Shown piece after piece: positions 1 through 8,453 of a DNA stretch of 40,139 nt (positions are counted from its first letter, which is position 1; each line of letters starts with the position of its first letter). Location of the stretch: positions 1 to 40,139 of the forward strand of contig CAYTIH010000022.1 of NCBI GenBank assembly GCA_964437825.1, read 5' to 3'. Both the position numbers and the translations under genes were made by a program. The notes under the pieces are model-generated. The model did no database searches and had not been told where the DNA came from. It worked only from the letters and a program-made list of their open reading frames with translations. The stretch comes from JBJFCE01 sp964437825 (GTDB lineage: Bacteria > Bacillota > Clostridia > Lachnospirales > Lachnospiraceae).

Positions 1-9
1 CAAATAGCT

Positions 10-46
10 GTGTGAAAAATCAGCATATCAATGTGATTTTTCACAC
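10..46. repeat. Palindromic element, copy 1
   Basis: Perfect 13-bp arms (GTGTGAAAAATCA and its complement) enclose an 11-nt centre that folds further as a bulged G, a 3-bp CAT/ATG stem and an ATCA loop (plus strand). It lies just downstream of the FdtA-like gene. A second copy at 4443-4479 keeps the same fold with compensatory changes. On the minus strand it follows GGGAGGATTA and can be read as the start of an ORF (GTG, MKNHIDMLIFHTAI...) that runs off the window edge, so it could also be the 5' end of the next gene. Confidence 0.7.
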
Positions 47-71
47 TAATCCTCCCTGCTTTCAAAGTCTG

Positions 72-494
72 CTAATCTGTAGCTGTCACATTGCCGCATC
101 TTTCAACAAATTTTAAAAATTCATCATAATTCCGAATATAATCATCTTCATTATACAATTCCGATGCTAACACCATTAAAACCGCATCAGGAGAAAAATC
201 ATACATTTCTCTCCACATCACGTTAGAAACATACAGACCTTCATATGGCTTCTCCAAAGGAACGATTTTGGTTTCTTTTCCATTATCCAGTTTTATCTTA
301 CAACTGCCATGTATACAGACTAATATCTGCTGCAAAGATTTATGCGCATGAAATCCTCTATGTACCCCTTCTGCCGTATCATACATATAGTAAACCCGCT
401 TAATCGTAAATGGGATATCTTTGAACTCCTCTAACGCAACCAATTGACCCCGATCATCTCCATGCGGCTGAAAAACATATTTGATTACCTGCAT
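72..494 (-). CDS. FdtA/QdtA-like dTDP-4-keto-6-deoxyhexose 3,4-ketoisomerase (WxcM-like cupin)
   Basis: A 140-residue single-domain cupin. The RGFHAHKSLQQ stretch (about residues 46-56) carries the paired histidines characteristic of the FdtA/QdtA/WxcM C-terminal family, and the length matches it. Members convert dTDP-4-keto-6-deoxyglucose to the 3-keto sugar on the way to 3-amino-3,6-dideoxyhexoses (Fuc3NAc, Qui3NAc) in surface polysaccharides. The partner aminotransferase and acetyltransferase are not in the window and may lie to the left. It is the last complete gene of the cassette, 21 nt downstream of the GT-C membrane gene. The 3,4-ketoisomerase family is clear; which epimer it makes cannot be told from sequence alone. 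Confidence 0.85.
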   Translation of the reverse strand: MQVIKYVFQPHGDDRGQLVALEEFKDIPFTIKRVYYMYDTAEGVHRGFHAHKSLQQILVCIHGSCKIKLDNGKETKIVPLEKPYEGLYVSNVMWREMYDFSPDAVLMVLASELYNEDDYIRNYDEFLKFVERCGNVTATD

Positions 495-515
495 ATAAAC
501 ATTCCTTCCATATAA

Positions 516-2174
516 CTAATTCAAATAATACATACAAAAACAGTTGTTATATTCATATAACGCCTCATAATTATCCAACTGACAATTACTGATTACATAC
601 CCATTTATTTCATTCAAATCATGTATCAACACTATTTTTACATTTGGCAGCCTTGACTGCAGACTCTTCGCATACCTGCTTCCGTCAAAATATTCTTCAT
701 CATATAAGTAATATACTTTGCTTACACTTTTTTCTGAAAGGATATCAACTGCCGGCGCAACTATACTATGATTTTCCCTGTAAGTGTTTGTCTGCATATT
801 CCCATAATAAAAGACAAACACATTGATACATATAAAAATAATAAATATGTGTACGGTTCGTTCCCTGTATCTGTAAAAAACATATAATAATAACAACAGC
901 ACAATGGTAATGTAAAACGCAGCCTGATAATTTACATTGGCAGATGTATTTGACTGTTTTGCCCTTTCAATAAACGCCCCGATATGCGGACTGCAGCATA
1001 CATTAAAATGACCCGACTGATTTATTATCAGGAACACATATTTTGATACAGCCATGCAAAACAAAATGTTATATACACCATATTTACGTTCCACTTCGTG
1101 ATTAAAGAAAAAACCCATTCCCAACAGAAAACAAGGTCCAATCGTATACTCCATGTATCTGGTATATACAATTAAATCCGCCCTATCTCCGCCTGGCATC
1201 CTAATGCTCGATAAACATAACATTAGCAGAAAATCAGATAAAACCAGCGCGAAAATATAACTATACTTATCTTTATGTTTAATGCGTTTCAAACATCCAA
1301 AAATCAAGACAAAAGTCAATCCCATCAACATCAACGAAACAGCATATAATTTTGCGGTAAAGGAAGCCATAATATCCTGAAATCCCGAAATCAGTACTTT
1401 GATATAGTCTAAAACTACTGACCCTGACAACTCTAATGTATTGTAATTAGCCATATCGGATGCCTGATATATAACATTGCTCTGATAACTTTGGATATAT
1501 TTATACAAAACAATACTCATTACACCCATTACACAAGCTATCATGATATTTTTGAATTTTCTTTTTCTAATCAGGAATGCAAATAACGCAAGTATTACAA
1601 GCGCGCAGGAAAACATTGTGCGTTGGTGTATAAGAAGCATATAGAATACGCTCACATATAACAGCACTTCTTTATACACAGAATATTTTTTTATGACAGA
1701 AACAAATAGTGAAATTATCAGCCAATAAACCATGGAAAGCATTGTCTCGGTCCATGCAATCTGCGACTGTACTAACGCAAAGCCCGACAAAGCTGCTATA
1801 CCGCTCACTATATGGGCTATTCCCTTATCTTCGAACAAACTGGTATATATGTAGAAAGCGCAAAAATATGATATAGCCAAAAAACACATATTTAAGAGTA
1901 TAGCCAATTCATACATCAATGCGCTATTATCAACAAACCGCATGATAGGAACCAATACTATACTGTAACCAATGTTATAATTAGGTGTTATAGACAAAAG
2001 ACCTGTCCAATCTATTCCTGCAAGCGTAGCCGCGTTACCCCAGTATCCAAATTCATCATTAAAAATGGACAATGTGTTTATATTCTTAAAATTAAAAACA
2101 TATACCACACTTAAGACAGCTATAATTGCCGCATGTTTTATCCAGCTATTTTTATAATTTATTTGTAAACTCAT
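516..2174 (-). CDS. Multi-pass membrane glycosyltransferase-like protein (GT-C type)
   Basis: An integral membrane protein of about 550 residues with roughly a dozen hydrophobic segments and a short soluble C-terminal tail. Just after the first membrane segment it has DEFGYW followed by AA...G.DW. The same block recurs in the protein at 13903-15627 (FPDEFGYW), so the two are paralogues. An acidic pair in the first extracytoplasmic loop is the hallmark of GT-C enzymes that use polyprenyl-phosphate sugars, and this is my basis for the call. A GTG at 2207 abuts the upstream stop but has no ribosome binding site; ATG 2174 follows AAAGGTGG at a rather long spacing and is preferred. It probably adds a side-chain sugar outside the membrane; substrate unknown. 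Confidence 0.6.
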   Translation of the reverse strand: MSLQINYKNSWIKHAAIIAVLSVVYVFNFKNINTLSIFNDEFGYWGNAATLAGIDWTGLLSITPNYNIGYSIVLVPIMRFVDNSALMYELAILLNMCFLAISYFCAFYIYTSLFEDKGIAHIVSGIAALSGFALVQSQIAWTETMLSMVYWLIISLFVSVIKKYSVYKEVLLYVSVFYMLLIHQRTMFSCALVILALFAFLIRKRKFKNIMIACVMGVMSIVLYKYIQSYQSNVIYQASDMANYNTLELSGSVVLDYIKVLISGFQDIMASFTAKLYAVSLMLMGLTFVLIFGCLKRIKHKDKYSYIFALVLSDFLLMLCLSSIRMPGGDRADLIVYTRYMEYTIGPCFLLGMGFFFNHEVERKYGVYNILFCMAVSKYVFLIINQSGHFNVCCSPHIGAFIERAKQSNTSANVNYQAAFYITIVLLLLLYVFYRYRERTVHIFIIFICINVFVFYYGNMQTNTYRENHSIVAPAVDILSEKSVSKVYYLYDEEYFDGSRYAKSLQSRLPNVKIVLIHDLNEINGYVISNCQLDNYEALYEYNNCFCMYYLN

Positions 2175-2207
2175 TCTCTGATAAAACCACCTTTTGCTAT
2201 GATTCAC

Positions 2208-3437
2208 TTATTTCTCACGCTTGTTCATCTTGTCATACTGATATCTTAGCTTTACATGCATTACATTATACATATTTAAGAACTTACCTACTTTAGCATC
2301 ATCACACTTACAATTAAAGATTTTTTCCATTGCTGAATTGATATCATACAGTTCAGCATATTTATCAAATGCAAGTCTTGAAAATTGTACATACTCTTCG
2401 TCAGACATTTTATAAACTTCCTCAATCAATCTTAAAAATTCATCAGGATTTGCAATCCCTTTACTTCTCCCTCCAACGATATCACTATGCTGGGCAAAAT
2501 ATCCGAGTGTTTCAATATCATATGTGCCATAAGCCATAATCAGGCTCGGAACCCCCAGCCGTGAAGCATCCAAAATTGTCGAACCCATGCCGATATATAC
2601 GTTTGCTTTTGATAGATACTTTTCTAATTGTTCATAATCAACTCGTTTTATCCATTCTATTCTTTCTTTGATAGCAGGTTCTAAAGATTCCAATTGCTTA
2701 GCATAAATCTCATCATTATCTCCTACTTCATCCGTACCTATCACTGTCAAGCGAATATTCGGACATAGTTCTACTAATTTATCAAATATTTTAATCAATC
2801 CTAACTGATACCCTTTGAATGCAAAATCAAATCTTGACACTGACATAAGATGAAATTGCTCTCTTTTACTTCTGTTTTTTACAGTATTTTCATCAAGTTC
2901 GCTTATAGCATAGCTTACCCTGACTATGGCGTTCCTATCAATTTGCATTTTATAAAATCTTTCAGCAGATTCAAGACAATCACTATCCATAAATATTACG
3001 GACTTACCCATCTGATTTTTAATTAATTTTTCGTATGGCTTGTTTAAATAAGCTCTTTTCCTGTTACTTGCTATCATATTGTCCGGATGCAGTATATAGA
3101 GTACAATTCGCATATTTATTAAATGATTTTTTGTTTTATAATAGCAAAATGCTGTATATGTAATAGCGTCCGGAACAATTACCGTAATATCCTCATCATG
3201 ATCAATAACCTTTTTACCAAAAGTAACTCCACTTCCTACCGAAAATCTATAGTAAATTGTTTCTGCATCTAATTTTTCCAATTCACTACACCAATAGCTT
3301 TTAATAAAGCCATTAGTTTTTTCAAGCGCAAGATAAAATTTATAGTTTAAATTCTGACACCATTTAGCTATTCTTAGCCAGTATGTCTCTATTCCACCTG
3401 TGCGAAATTTACCATAAAAAGTACATATTATCTTCAT
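2208..3437 (-). CDS. GT4-like glycosyltransferase (GT-B fold)
   Basis: A 409-residue soluble protein. The N-terminus MKIICTFYGKFRTGGIETYW has the glycine-rich GGIE motif of GT-B glycosyltransferases. The second half has a typical nucleotide-sugar domain (LMSVSRFDFAFKGYQLG, then VIGTDE, then VYIGMGSTILDASRLGVPSLI). The usual EX7E catalytic pair is replaced by a STILDASRLG segment, so it is a divergent member. The start ATG 3437 follows AGGAGGAGCTGG, a strong site. It is directly upstream of the GT-C gene (end to start, no gap). It should transfer one sugar to the lipid-linked repeat unit at the cytoplasmic face; donor and acceptor are unknown. Confidence 0.75.
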   Translation of the reverse strand: MKIICTFYGKFRTGGIETYWLRIAKWCQNLNYKFYLALEKTNGFIKSYWCSELEKLDAETIYYRFSVGSGVTFGKKVIDHDEDITVIVPDAITYTAFCYYKTKNHLINMRIVLYILHPDNMIASNRKRAYLNKPYEKLIKNQMGKSVIFMDSDCLESAERFYKMQIDRNAIVRVSYAISELDENTVKNRSKREQFHLMSVSRFDFAFKGYQLGLIKIFDKLVELCPNIRLTVIGTDEVGDNDEIYAKQLESLEPAIKERIEWIKRVDYEQLEKYLSKANVYIGMGSTILDASRLGVPSLIMAYGTYDIETLGYFAQHSDIVGGRSKGIANPDEFLRLIEEVYKMSDEEYVQFSRLAFDKYAELYDINSAMEKIFNCKCDDAKVGKFLNMYNVMHVKLRYQYDKMNKREK

Positions 3438-3526
3438 TAATACCAGCTCCTCCTAATACAAAATGATTTGCCGGTAATAAAAAGAATCACGCAACTGTTC
3501 TAATAGGAATGTTGCATAAACTATTA

Positions 3527-4399
3527 TTAATATGTCTTTTTAAAAATAGTATGCCAGACACGCGAATGATACAGATAAAACGCTGCTATTCTCTTGATAA
3601 ACAGAAGCATTTGCTTTATTGCCAACAAAACCTTTCCTTCTTTTAGCATTTGCTTAAGACGTTCATTGAAAAAGAATTTTGCGCTGCTTATGTTCATTGG
3701 GCTTCCTTTTTTCATACATAAAGAGCCATCGGAAATTCTATATTCACTCAAAATTTCATCCAGCATATTAATTTTATTGCCAGCATATATATAATGATAA
3801 ATAAATGGATAATCCTCCATCATCGGGTAACGTTCATCGAACCCCCCCCCAATCGAACAACTTCTAATAAAATCAGCTTTGTAAAATCCCCCGGAAGGAC
3901 CTGCAATATAATTATCTTTCAAAATTTCCTCCTTCTGCCTTTTGTAGCCATCCTTTATAATTTCATATCCTCTTTCACAAAAAGCAATCATTTTATCAAC
4001 CTTATCCTGATTATTACCAAAAGGTTTGGTTTTACAAAATACTACTGTCATATTATTTTTTTTCGCATAATTATATTTTGTCAGCAATGCATCAGGCAGC
4101 AATATATCATCTCCCGCGATTATTTGTATATAATCCCCAGAGGCAGCACGAATGCCGCGGTTACAATTCAAGGCCACGCCGGTATTGGAAGATTCGACAA
4201 TTCTAACATTTATAAATCTATCCTTCTTTTCATGTAACCAATTTTGAACAATTTCTATTGTGTTGTCCGTTGAACCGTCATCAGATATTACAAGCTCAAT
4301 TTCGTTAAAACTCTGATTATATATGCTTTCCAGTGTATCTATTATTGTAATTGAAGAATTATACGTTACCACTATAACACTTATCATGTTAATCCCCAT
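3527..4399 (-). CDS. GT2 glycosyltransferase with a G9 tract (phase variable, ON register)
   Basis: A 290-residue GT-A enzyme: SVIVVTYNSS at residues 7-16, SDDGSTDNT at 39-47, and IAGDD around 94-98 as the DXD-type metal site. Residues 184-186 are Gly-Gly-Gly encoded by nine consecutive G, just before FDERYPMMEDYP, a common acceptor-side block in this family. Losing or gaining one G brings a stop within about ten codons, removing the last third. ATG 4399 gives MGINMISV; the internal ATG at 4387 (MISVIVV) is an equally good start and follows GGGG. The gene is separated from the upstream HAD gene by 160 nt that hold palindrome copy 2. It is probably a sugar transferase for the polysaccharide repeat unit. 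Confidence 0.85.
   Translation of the reverse strand: MGINMISVIVVTYNSSITIIDTLESIYNQSFNEIELVISDDGSTDNTIEIVQNWLHEKKDRFINVRIVESSNTGVALNCNRGIRAASGDYIQIIAGDDILLPDALLTKYNYAKKNNMTVVFCKTKPFGNNQDKVDKMIAFCERGYEIIKDGYKRQKEEILKDNYIAGPSGGFYKADFIRSCSIGGGFDERYPMMEDYPFIYHYIYAGNKINMLDEILSEYRISDGSLCMKKGSPMNISSAKFFFNERLKQMLKEGKVLLAIKQMLLFIKRIAAFYLYHSRVWHTIFKKTY
3842..3850 (-). repeat. Poly-G tract (G9) inside GT2 gene
   Basis: Nine C on the plus strand, nine G in the coding strand, reading ATT then three GGG codons then TTC. It is one of three G8-9 runs in this locus. I found no other G or C run of seven or more in the window. Nine is the in-frame length here. Confidence 0.95.
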
Positions 4400-4442
4400 T
4401 CCGGCGGCGATCAGGCAATTTGAGGCTCTGACTCAAAATACG

Positions 4443-4479
4443 GATTGAAAAATCAGCGCATCAGCGTGATTTTTCAATC
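4443..4479. repeat. Palindromic element, copy 2
   Basis: Same orientation and architecture as copy 1 (10-46): GATTGAAAAATCA and its complement around a bulged G, a 3-bp stem and an ATCA loop. The 3-bp stem is CGC/GCG here versus CAT/ATG in copy 1, so all four differences inside the stem are compensatory. On the minus strand it follows GGTGGTATTAG and reads as TTG-started MKNHADALIFQSVF then a stop. It sits between the HAD gene and the GT2 gene. Confidence 0.75.
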
Positions 4480-4565
4480 TAATACCACCTTATATCCTAT
4501 AAATTATTTCCTTGTTCACTATCATCCGCTCCAATGACACTTCTTTTGTTTTTCTCCCGTTTTCT

Positions 4566-6425
4566 TTATCTGTCCAAGCAATCATATATTTTCATATAAT
4601 CCAATTTCAGCCGTAATACACGTTTTAACTGCCCCAGCTTCCAGTTTAATTCATGAATATCCCGTTTCAGTCTGTCAGGATGTATCAGATAATATCCTGT
4701 ACCATGTAAATCTCCGTCTTCAACAAATCCGCCAATTTCCCATGCGTCATATAAAGTCGGCATGATTGCCACACGGTAAAAGCCATAAAAATATACTTGC
4801 GGTTCATAATGCCGGATATCAAAGCTTTGAACCTTATTTAACAGTTTTATTCTGTCTAATGCGCCGTTTTGAATACTATTCAAAATTTCATGTTGTTTTT
4901 CATGAGAACCATCTTCTTTTAAAACAGGGATAAAGCTTTCATTTTCCTTCTTAAAACATTTTGCCGAACCTTCATTATGGGAACAGAATGCCTCAACTAC
5001 CGCCGTTGCCCTTATCTCATTTATCTGATTATCCATGCGTTCCTTTCCAAAATAAAGATACGCTTTCATCTTCTGGCTCTCAAAATATCTGCAGCTTTCA
5101 CGGATTCCTATATAATATCCATGCACCTCTGCCTGAATCCCTGCTTCCTTTATATTCTTTTCAATTGCATTCTGCAGGTTTCCAAACCATCCGGAATCAA
5201 CAATCGCGACTTTTCCTGCAAACCCCTCCTGCTTAAAATAGCCAATCAATAATTCATATTCTTTTATAGAATTTTCCGCAATATTTTGTTCTAAGCATTC
5301 ATACACCTGCAATAATTCACTATTGGTAAACAGTTCATCTCTCTCATATACGCGCATTGGATTGCTGACTATTTTTTCTATTTTTTCCTGATATTCCTCA
5401 TACTCAAGCCCAAAATTACCTACAAACTCCTTGATTGTATAATGCTTTTTCCAAAACATGATGCCGCACCGTTCCTGATAACCTTCATATAAATGCAGTG
5501 CCGGCACAATCAGCGCTCTGCGCGAAGCATACAGATACGAGCTTTTATTGATCAGTTCTTTTGATGCCATGAGCTCCATTGCTTTCTGCATGATAAAACC
5601 ATCTCTTGATAAAAAGAACACACGATCATATTGTCCGGCTTCCAGCTCTTTTGTCAGCCACTCAACATATCCGAATAAAAAGTTACCTAATGAATACTCT
5701 CCTATCTGTTTCCAATACAAAGCTTTTGAAAATTTTTTCGGCATATCCCCATAAAAAATATTATACGGATATGTATCATTTCCCTCATGCCGTTTAACCG
5801 GAATGTAATGAAACGCTTTTATGCCTTCTTTTTTTGCGCGCAGATAATCGGTTTTTAAATTATCCCCTATGTGAAGTATTTCCTCTGGCAAAACGCCTGT
5901 TTCTTGGATCATTTCTTTAAAAAGATTTCCCGTGGATTTCCTTTTGTTTCTGTCTGAGGATAAATATAATTGTTCATAGCCGAAATATTGATTTTTTTCT
6001 AATATCTTTTTTATGGTTTCCATATCCAGATACATATCTGAACAGAGCACCACTCTTTTATTTCTGTTTATACACTCCTGATATAATTGATACATTTCAA
6101 TATTAGCAGCGGATAATTCAATTTCCATATCCTTTTCCATCTGCAAAACCGTATCTTTTCTGTTTATAATCAAATGCTTATATATATCTGTCAGTGAAAT
6201 TTCTTCTTTGTCAGCAGCATCCAATGCCCGTCTCTCTGCTCTTATTCTTTTTGCGCTAAAACCGCTGTATTCTTCTCCATATTTTTCACATAATACTTTT
6301 TCCATGACTGAAAATATCCCATGAGGGCTTCCAACACAACGATTAACCAAAGTATCAAAAATATCAAAGGATATTACCTTATAATCATTCAATTGCTCTT
6401 CCATTCTTTTCATGTTCATCAGCAT
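4566..6425 (-). CDS. Large HAD-superfamily protein of polysaccharide loci
   Basis: About 620 residues. The N-terminal third is a complete HAD phosphatase core: VISFDIFDTL (nucleophile motif DIFDT), VVLCSDMYLD (motif II), KRKSTGNLFK (motif III lysine) and ILHIGDNLKTD (motif IV). The C-terminal 400 residues contain VFFLSRDGFIMQ and VAIVDSGWFGN, which I do not recognise as a named domain. Similar long HAD proteins are found among glycosyltransferase genes in Firmicutes, where their substrate is not known. It follows the GT2 stop almost directly (TGA at 6439). TTG 6437, ATG 6425 and ATG 6419 are all possible; AAAGGT just upstream favours 6425 or 6419. Confidence 0.7.
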   Translation of the reverse strand: MLMNMKRMEEQLNDYKVISFDIFDTLVNRCVGSPHGIFSVMEKVLCEKYGEEYSGFSAKRIRAERRALDAADKEEISLTDIYKHLIINRKDTVLQMEKDMEIELSAANIEMYQLYQECINRNKRVVLCSDMYLDMETIKKILEKNQYFGYEQLYLSSDRNKRKSTGNLFKEMIQETGVLPEEILHIGDNLKTDYLRAKKEGIKAFHYIPVKRHEGNDTYPYNIFYGDMPKKFSKALYWKQIGEYSLGNFLFGYVEWLTKELEAGQYDRVFFLSRDGFIMQKAMELMASKELINKSSYLYASRRALIVPALHLYEGYQERCGIMFWKKHYTIKEFVGNFGLEYEEYQEKIEKIVSNPMRVYERDELFTNSELLQVYECLEQNIAENSIKEYELLIGYFKQEGFAGKVAIVDSGWFGNLQNAIEKNIKEAGIQAEVHGYYIGIRESCRYFESQKMKAYLYFGKERMDNQINEIRATAVVEAFCSHNEGSAKCFKKENESFIPVLKEDGSHEKQHEILNSIQNGALDRIKLLNKVQSFDIRHYEPQVYFYGFYRVAIMPTLYDAWEIGGFVEDGDLHGTGYYLIHPDRLKRDIHELNWKLGQLKRVLRLKLDYMKIYDCLDR

Positions 6426-6438
6426 TTTACCTTTCAAA

Positions 6439-7371
6439 TCAAGCTTTGGTAATGAGCAGCAATATTCTTAAACAAATTTCATCGCAAAATTTCGTTCTGA
6501 GTCTCTTATTATAAAAGGCTCTGGATAAATTCCCCGCAAACGTTTTATCACAAAACACCTTTAAAAATTTCCGGTCGCTTTCAGATTTGATTAAATCATA
6601 ATAATTTTCACTGTATATTTTCACCATATCGAGAAGCTGCTTTACATACTGCCCTTTTAATACATTGGTCAATCTCCATCTGGCCCTCTCAGATATCGTT
6701 TGGTTTGCCGGGCTTGCGGTATTCCCATGACGCCTGTAATACGCATGAGGATTGGTGTCATATATAAATATTTGCTCCAATCCCTTTACAACTAAGGATA
6801 ACCACTTATCATGAGAAACGATATTTTCTACATTACCGTTCATAAATGCCTTTTTCCTTAATTCGTTATTAAAGAGTAATGTAAATCCCGCAACCTTCCC
6901 CTCCATAAAAATCTGTCCCAGTGATAATCCGGATAAATCAATATCATCTGCCCAAGTTCCTTTAATATCTAAATTTTCGTTACATACATAATAATTTGAA
7001 GCATACAGCACGCAGCGATTTTCATCTGTATGTTCCATTTTTCTTACTGCTGATGCCACTTTATCCTCAAGCCAGTAATCGTCCTGGTCGCAAAACGCAT
7101 AGTAATCATAACCTTCCGCATACATAATTAATCTGCAAAAACTCTTACCATACCCAAGATTTCCCATATCATCTTTCATGAAATCTATTTTTTTCCTTGT
7201 TTTATTACTATGTTGTATATTTTCCAATACTTCCATGGTATTATCCGTGGAACCATCATCTCGGATAATCAGTGTTATTTCATCATAAGTCTGCTTTAAT
7301 ATGCTTTCTATCTGCTGTTTAACATATTTTTCCCCATTGTATGTTGACAAAAGAACCGCAACCTTTTTCAC
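6439..7371 (-). CDS. GT2 glycosyltransferase, rhamnosyltransferase-like
   Basis: A GT-A fold enzyme of about 310 residues. KKVAVLLSTYNGEKYVKQQI is the typical N-terminus of the bacterial rhamnosyltransferase-like GT2 group. IIRDDGSTDNT is followed by YAFCDQDDYWLEDKV, the CDQDD metal-binding block typical of that group. YYRRHGNTAS near residue 220 is also usual. The open frame begins at ATG 7386 (MEDDN...), but GTG 7371 lies 8 nt after a perfect GGAGG and starts at the conserved MKKVAV, so I prefer it. Its stop is two bases before the HAD frame opens, so the pair is probably co-translated. Donor sugar is inferred only from family resemblance. Confidence 0.8.
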   Translation of the reverse strand: MKKVAVLLSTYNGEKYVKQQIESILKQTYDEITLIIRDDGSTDNTMEVLENIQHSNKTRKKIDFMKDDMGNLGYGKSFCRLIMYAEGYDYYAFCDQDDYWLEDKVASAVRKMEHTDENRCVLYASNYYVCNENLDIKGTWADDIDLSGLSLGQIFMEGKVAGFTLLFNNELRKKAFMNGNVENIVSHDKWLSLVVKGLEQIFIYDTNPHAYYRRHGNTASPANQTISERARWRLTNVLKGQYVKQLLDMVKIYSENYYDLIKSESDRKFLKVFCDKTFAGNLSRAFYNKRLRTKFCDEICLRILLLITKA

Positions 7372-7446
7372 GTTATCATCCTCCATTTTTAACGAATATT
7401 ACTGCTTTGTAAGCCCGCTAAAAATAGAAAATGTGAACTCAAACAG

Positions 7447-8055
7447 TTACTTTTTTAATAACTGATATACTTTGTTCAAAATTGTATGCCAATGATGAAA
7501 TACTCTGAAAATTATTCTATCCGGATAACCAAACAGTTTCTTATGCGGCAGGTATGTACTTTGAAACTTATTTATTATTTCAAGCTTCAATGTCTCTTCA
7601 GAAGCCCTAAGATAATAAACCATATAATACTTTAGACATTTTGAAAGAAGCCGCCTATATGCCTGTTCAAAGGAATGCTGTTGGAACCAATCTAATCTTT
7701 CTTCCTGCATTTTCAATTTATGTCTTATTTTTTCATCAGATATACTGTGTTGTATACTTTCTTTTCGCTGATAATAATAATATAGTTTATTCTTAATAAA
7801 GGTAATCGTATGCGCTTCATAGACCAGCCTGTGTGTTGTTGACGTATCTTCAAAATACATTCTCTCAGGATATCTGATCCCGCTTTCAAACAGCCTTCGT
7901 TTATATAACTTATTCCATGCTACGGTTTCGACAGCCTTATGTTTGCCATGCCAATTTTCCAAAGCCATTCGTGAGCTGATTGTACTTTCTATTTTAGGGG
8001 ACTTGTCTTTTGAAAATCTAAAGTAAGGCTTTACCCCCCCCTCGCATAGCCGCAA
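7447..8055 (-). CDS. GT2 glycosyltransferase, C-terminal part (separated by G8 frameshift)
   Basis: This frame continues the GT2 domain that starts at 8411. After the G tract it reads VKPYFRFSKDKSP, then AWNKLYKRRLFESGIRYPERMYFEDTSTT, the usual acceptor-side block (NKLYKR, P...FED) of WcaA/EpsJ-type GT2 proteins. On its own it has no nucleotide-binding half and no good ribosome binding site, so it is not an independent gene. One added G in the run at 8034-8041 (eight to nine) joins it to the upstream half and gives a normal 321-residue enzyme. I read this as a phase-OFF gene rather than decayed sequence, because both halves are otherwise intact. Confidence 0.75.
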   Translation of the reverse strand: MRLCEGGVKPYFRFSKDKSPKIESTISSRMALENWHGKHKAVETVAWNKLYKRRLFESGIRYPERMYFEDTSTTHRLVYEAHTITFIKNKLYYYYQRKESIQHSISDEKIRHKLKMQEERLDWFQQHSFEQAYRRLLSKCLKYYMVYYLRASEETLKLEIINKFQSTYLPHKKLFGYPDRIIFRVFHHWHTILNKVYQLLKK

Positions 8056-8411
8056 ATGACTAAATCGCTGTTTTGTTTTTCTGCCGAGGCAATTAAAAAT
8101 TCAACAAAATTCTCACTCACATAATCATCTGAATCTATAAAACTAATATAATCTCCTTTTGCAATGTCTAATCCGGAATTACGCGCACCGCTTAAGCCTT
8201 CGTTTTTTTGATGAATTACCCGAATCCTTGCATCAATCCCCGCAAACTCATCACATATCTGACCTGAATCATCAGTAGAGCCATCATCCACAAGGATTAT
8301 CTCAAGATTTCTATATGTTTGATGAATGATAGTTTCTATACAATGTCTTACATAATTCTCTACATTGTATACCGGAACTATCACGCTGACTAAGCTCTCC
8401 ATATGCCGCAA
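8031..8411 (-). CDS. GT2 glycosyltransferase, N-terminal part (phase-OFF, truncated after G8)
   Basis: The frame carries the whole catalytic start of a GT2 enzyme: SLVSVIVPVYNVENYVRHCI, ILVDDGSTDDSGQICDEFA, NEGLSGARNSGLDIAKGDY and FIDSDDYV (the DXD site). It ends after 126 residues at ICGYARGG followed by TAA, where the G8 run shifts the frame. The start may be TTG 8411 (well-spaced AAAGGG) or ATG 8402. With nine G the reading would pass straight into GTA AAG CCT and the C-terminal half. The gene lies 42 nt downstream of the 308-residue GT2. Confidence 0.8.
   Translation of the reverse strand: MRHMESLVSVIVPVYNVENYVRHCIETIIHQTYRNLEIILVDDGSTDDSGQICDEFAGIDARIRVIHQKNEGLSGARNSGLDIAKGDYISFIDSDDYVSENFVEFLIASAEKQNSDLVICGYARGG
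8034..8041 (-). repeat. Poly-G tract (G8) splitting a GT2 gene
   Basis: Eight G in the coding strand, GCGA-G8-TAAAG. Eight gives AGG GGG GGG TAA (stop). Nine gives AGG GGG GGG GTA and full length. Seven or ten gives a stop a few codons later. Only the nine-G register (or nine plus or minus three) is open. Confidence 0.95.
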
Positions 8412-8453
8412 CCAATCCCTTTCCGTTTCTTCCGGAATTTTCTTCCATATATC

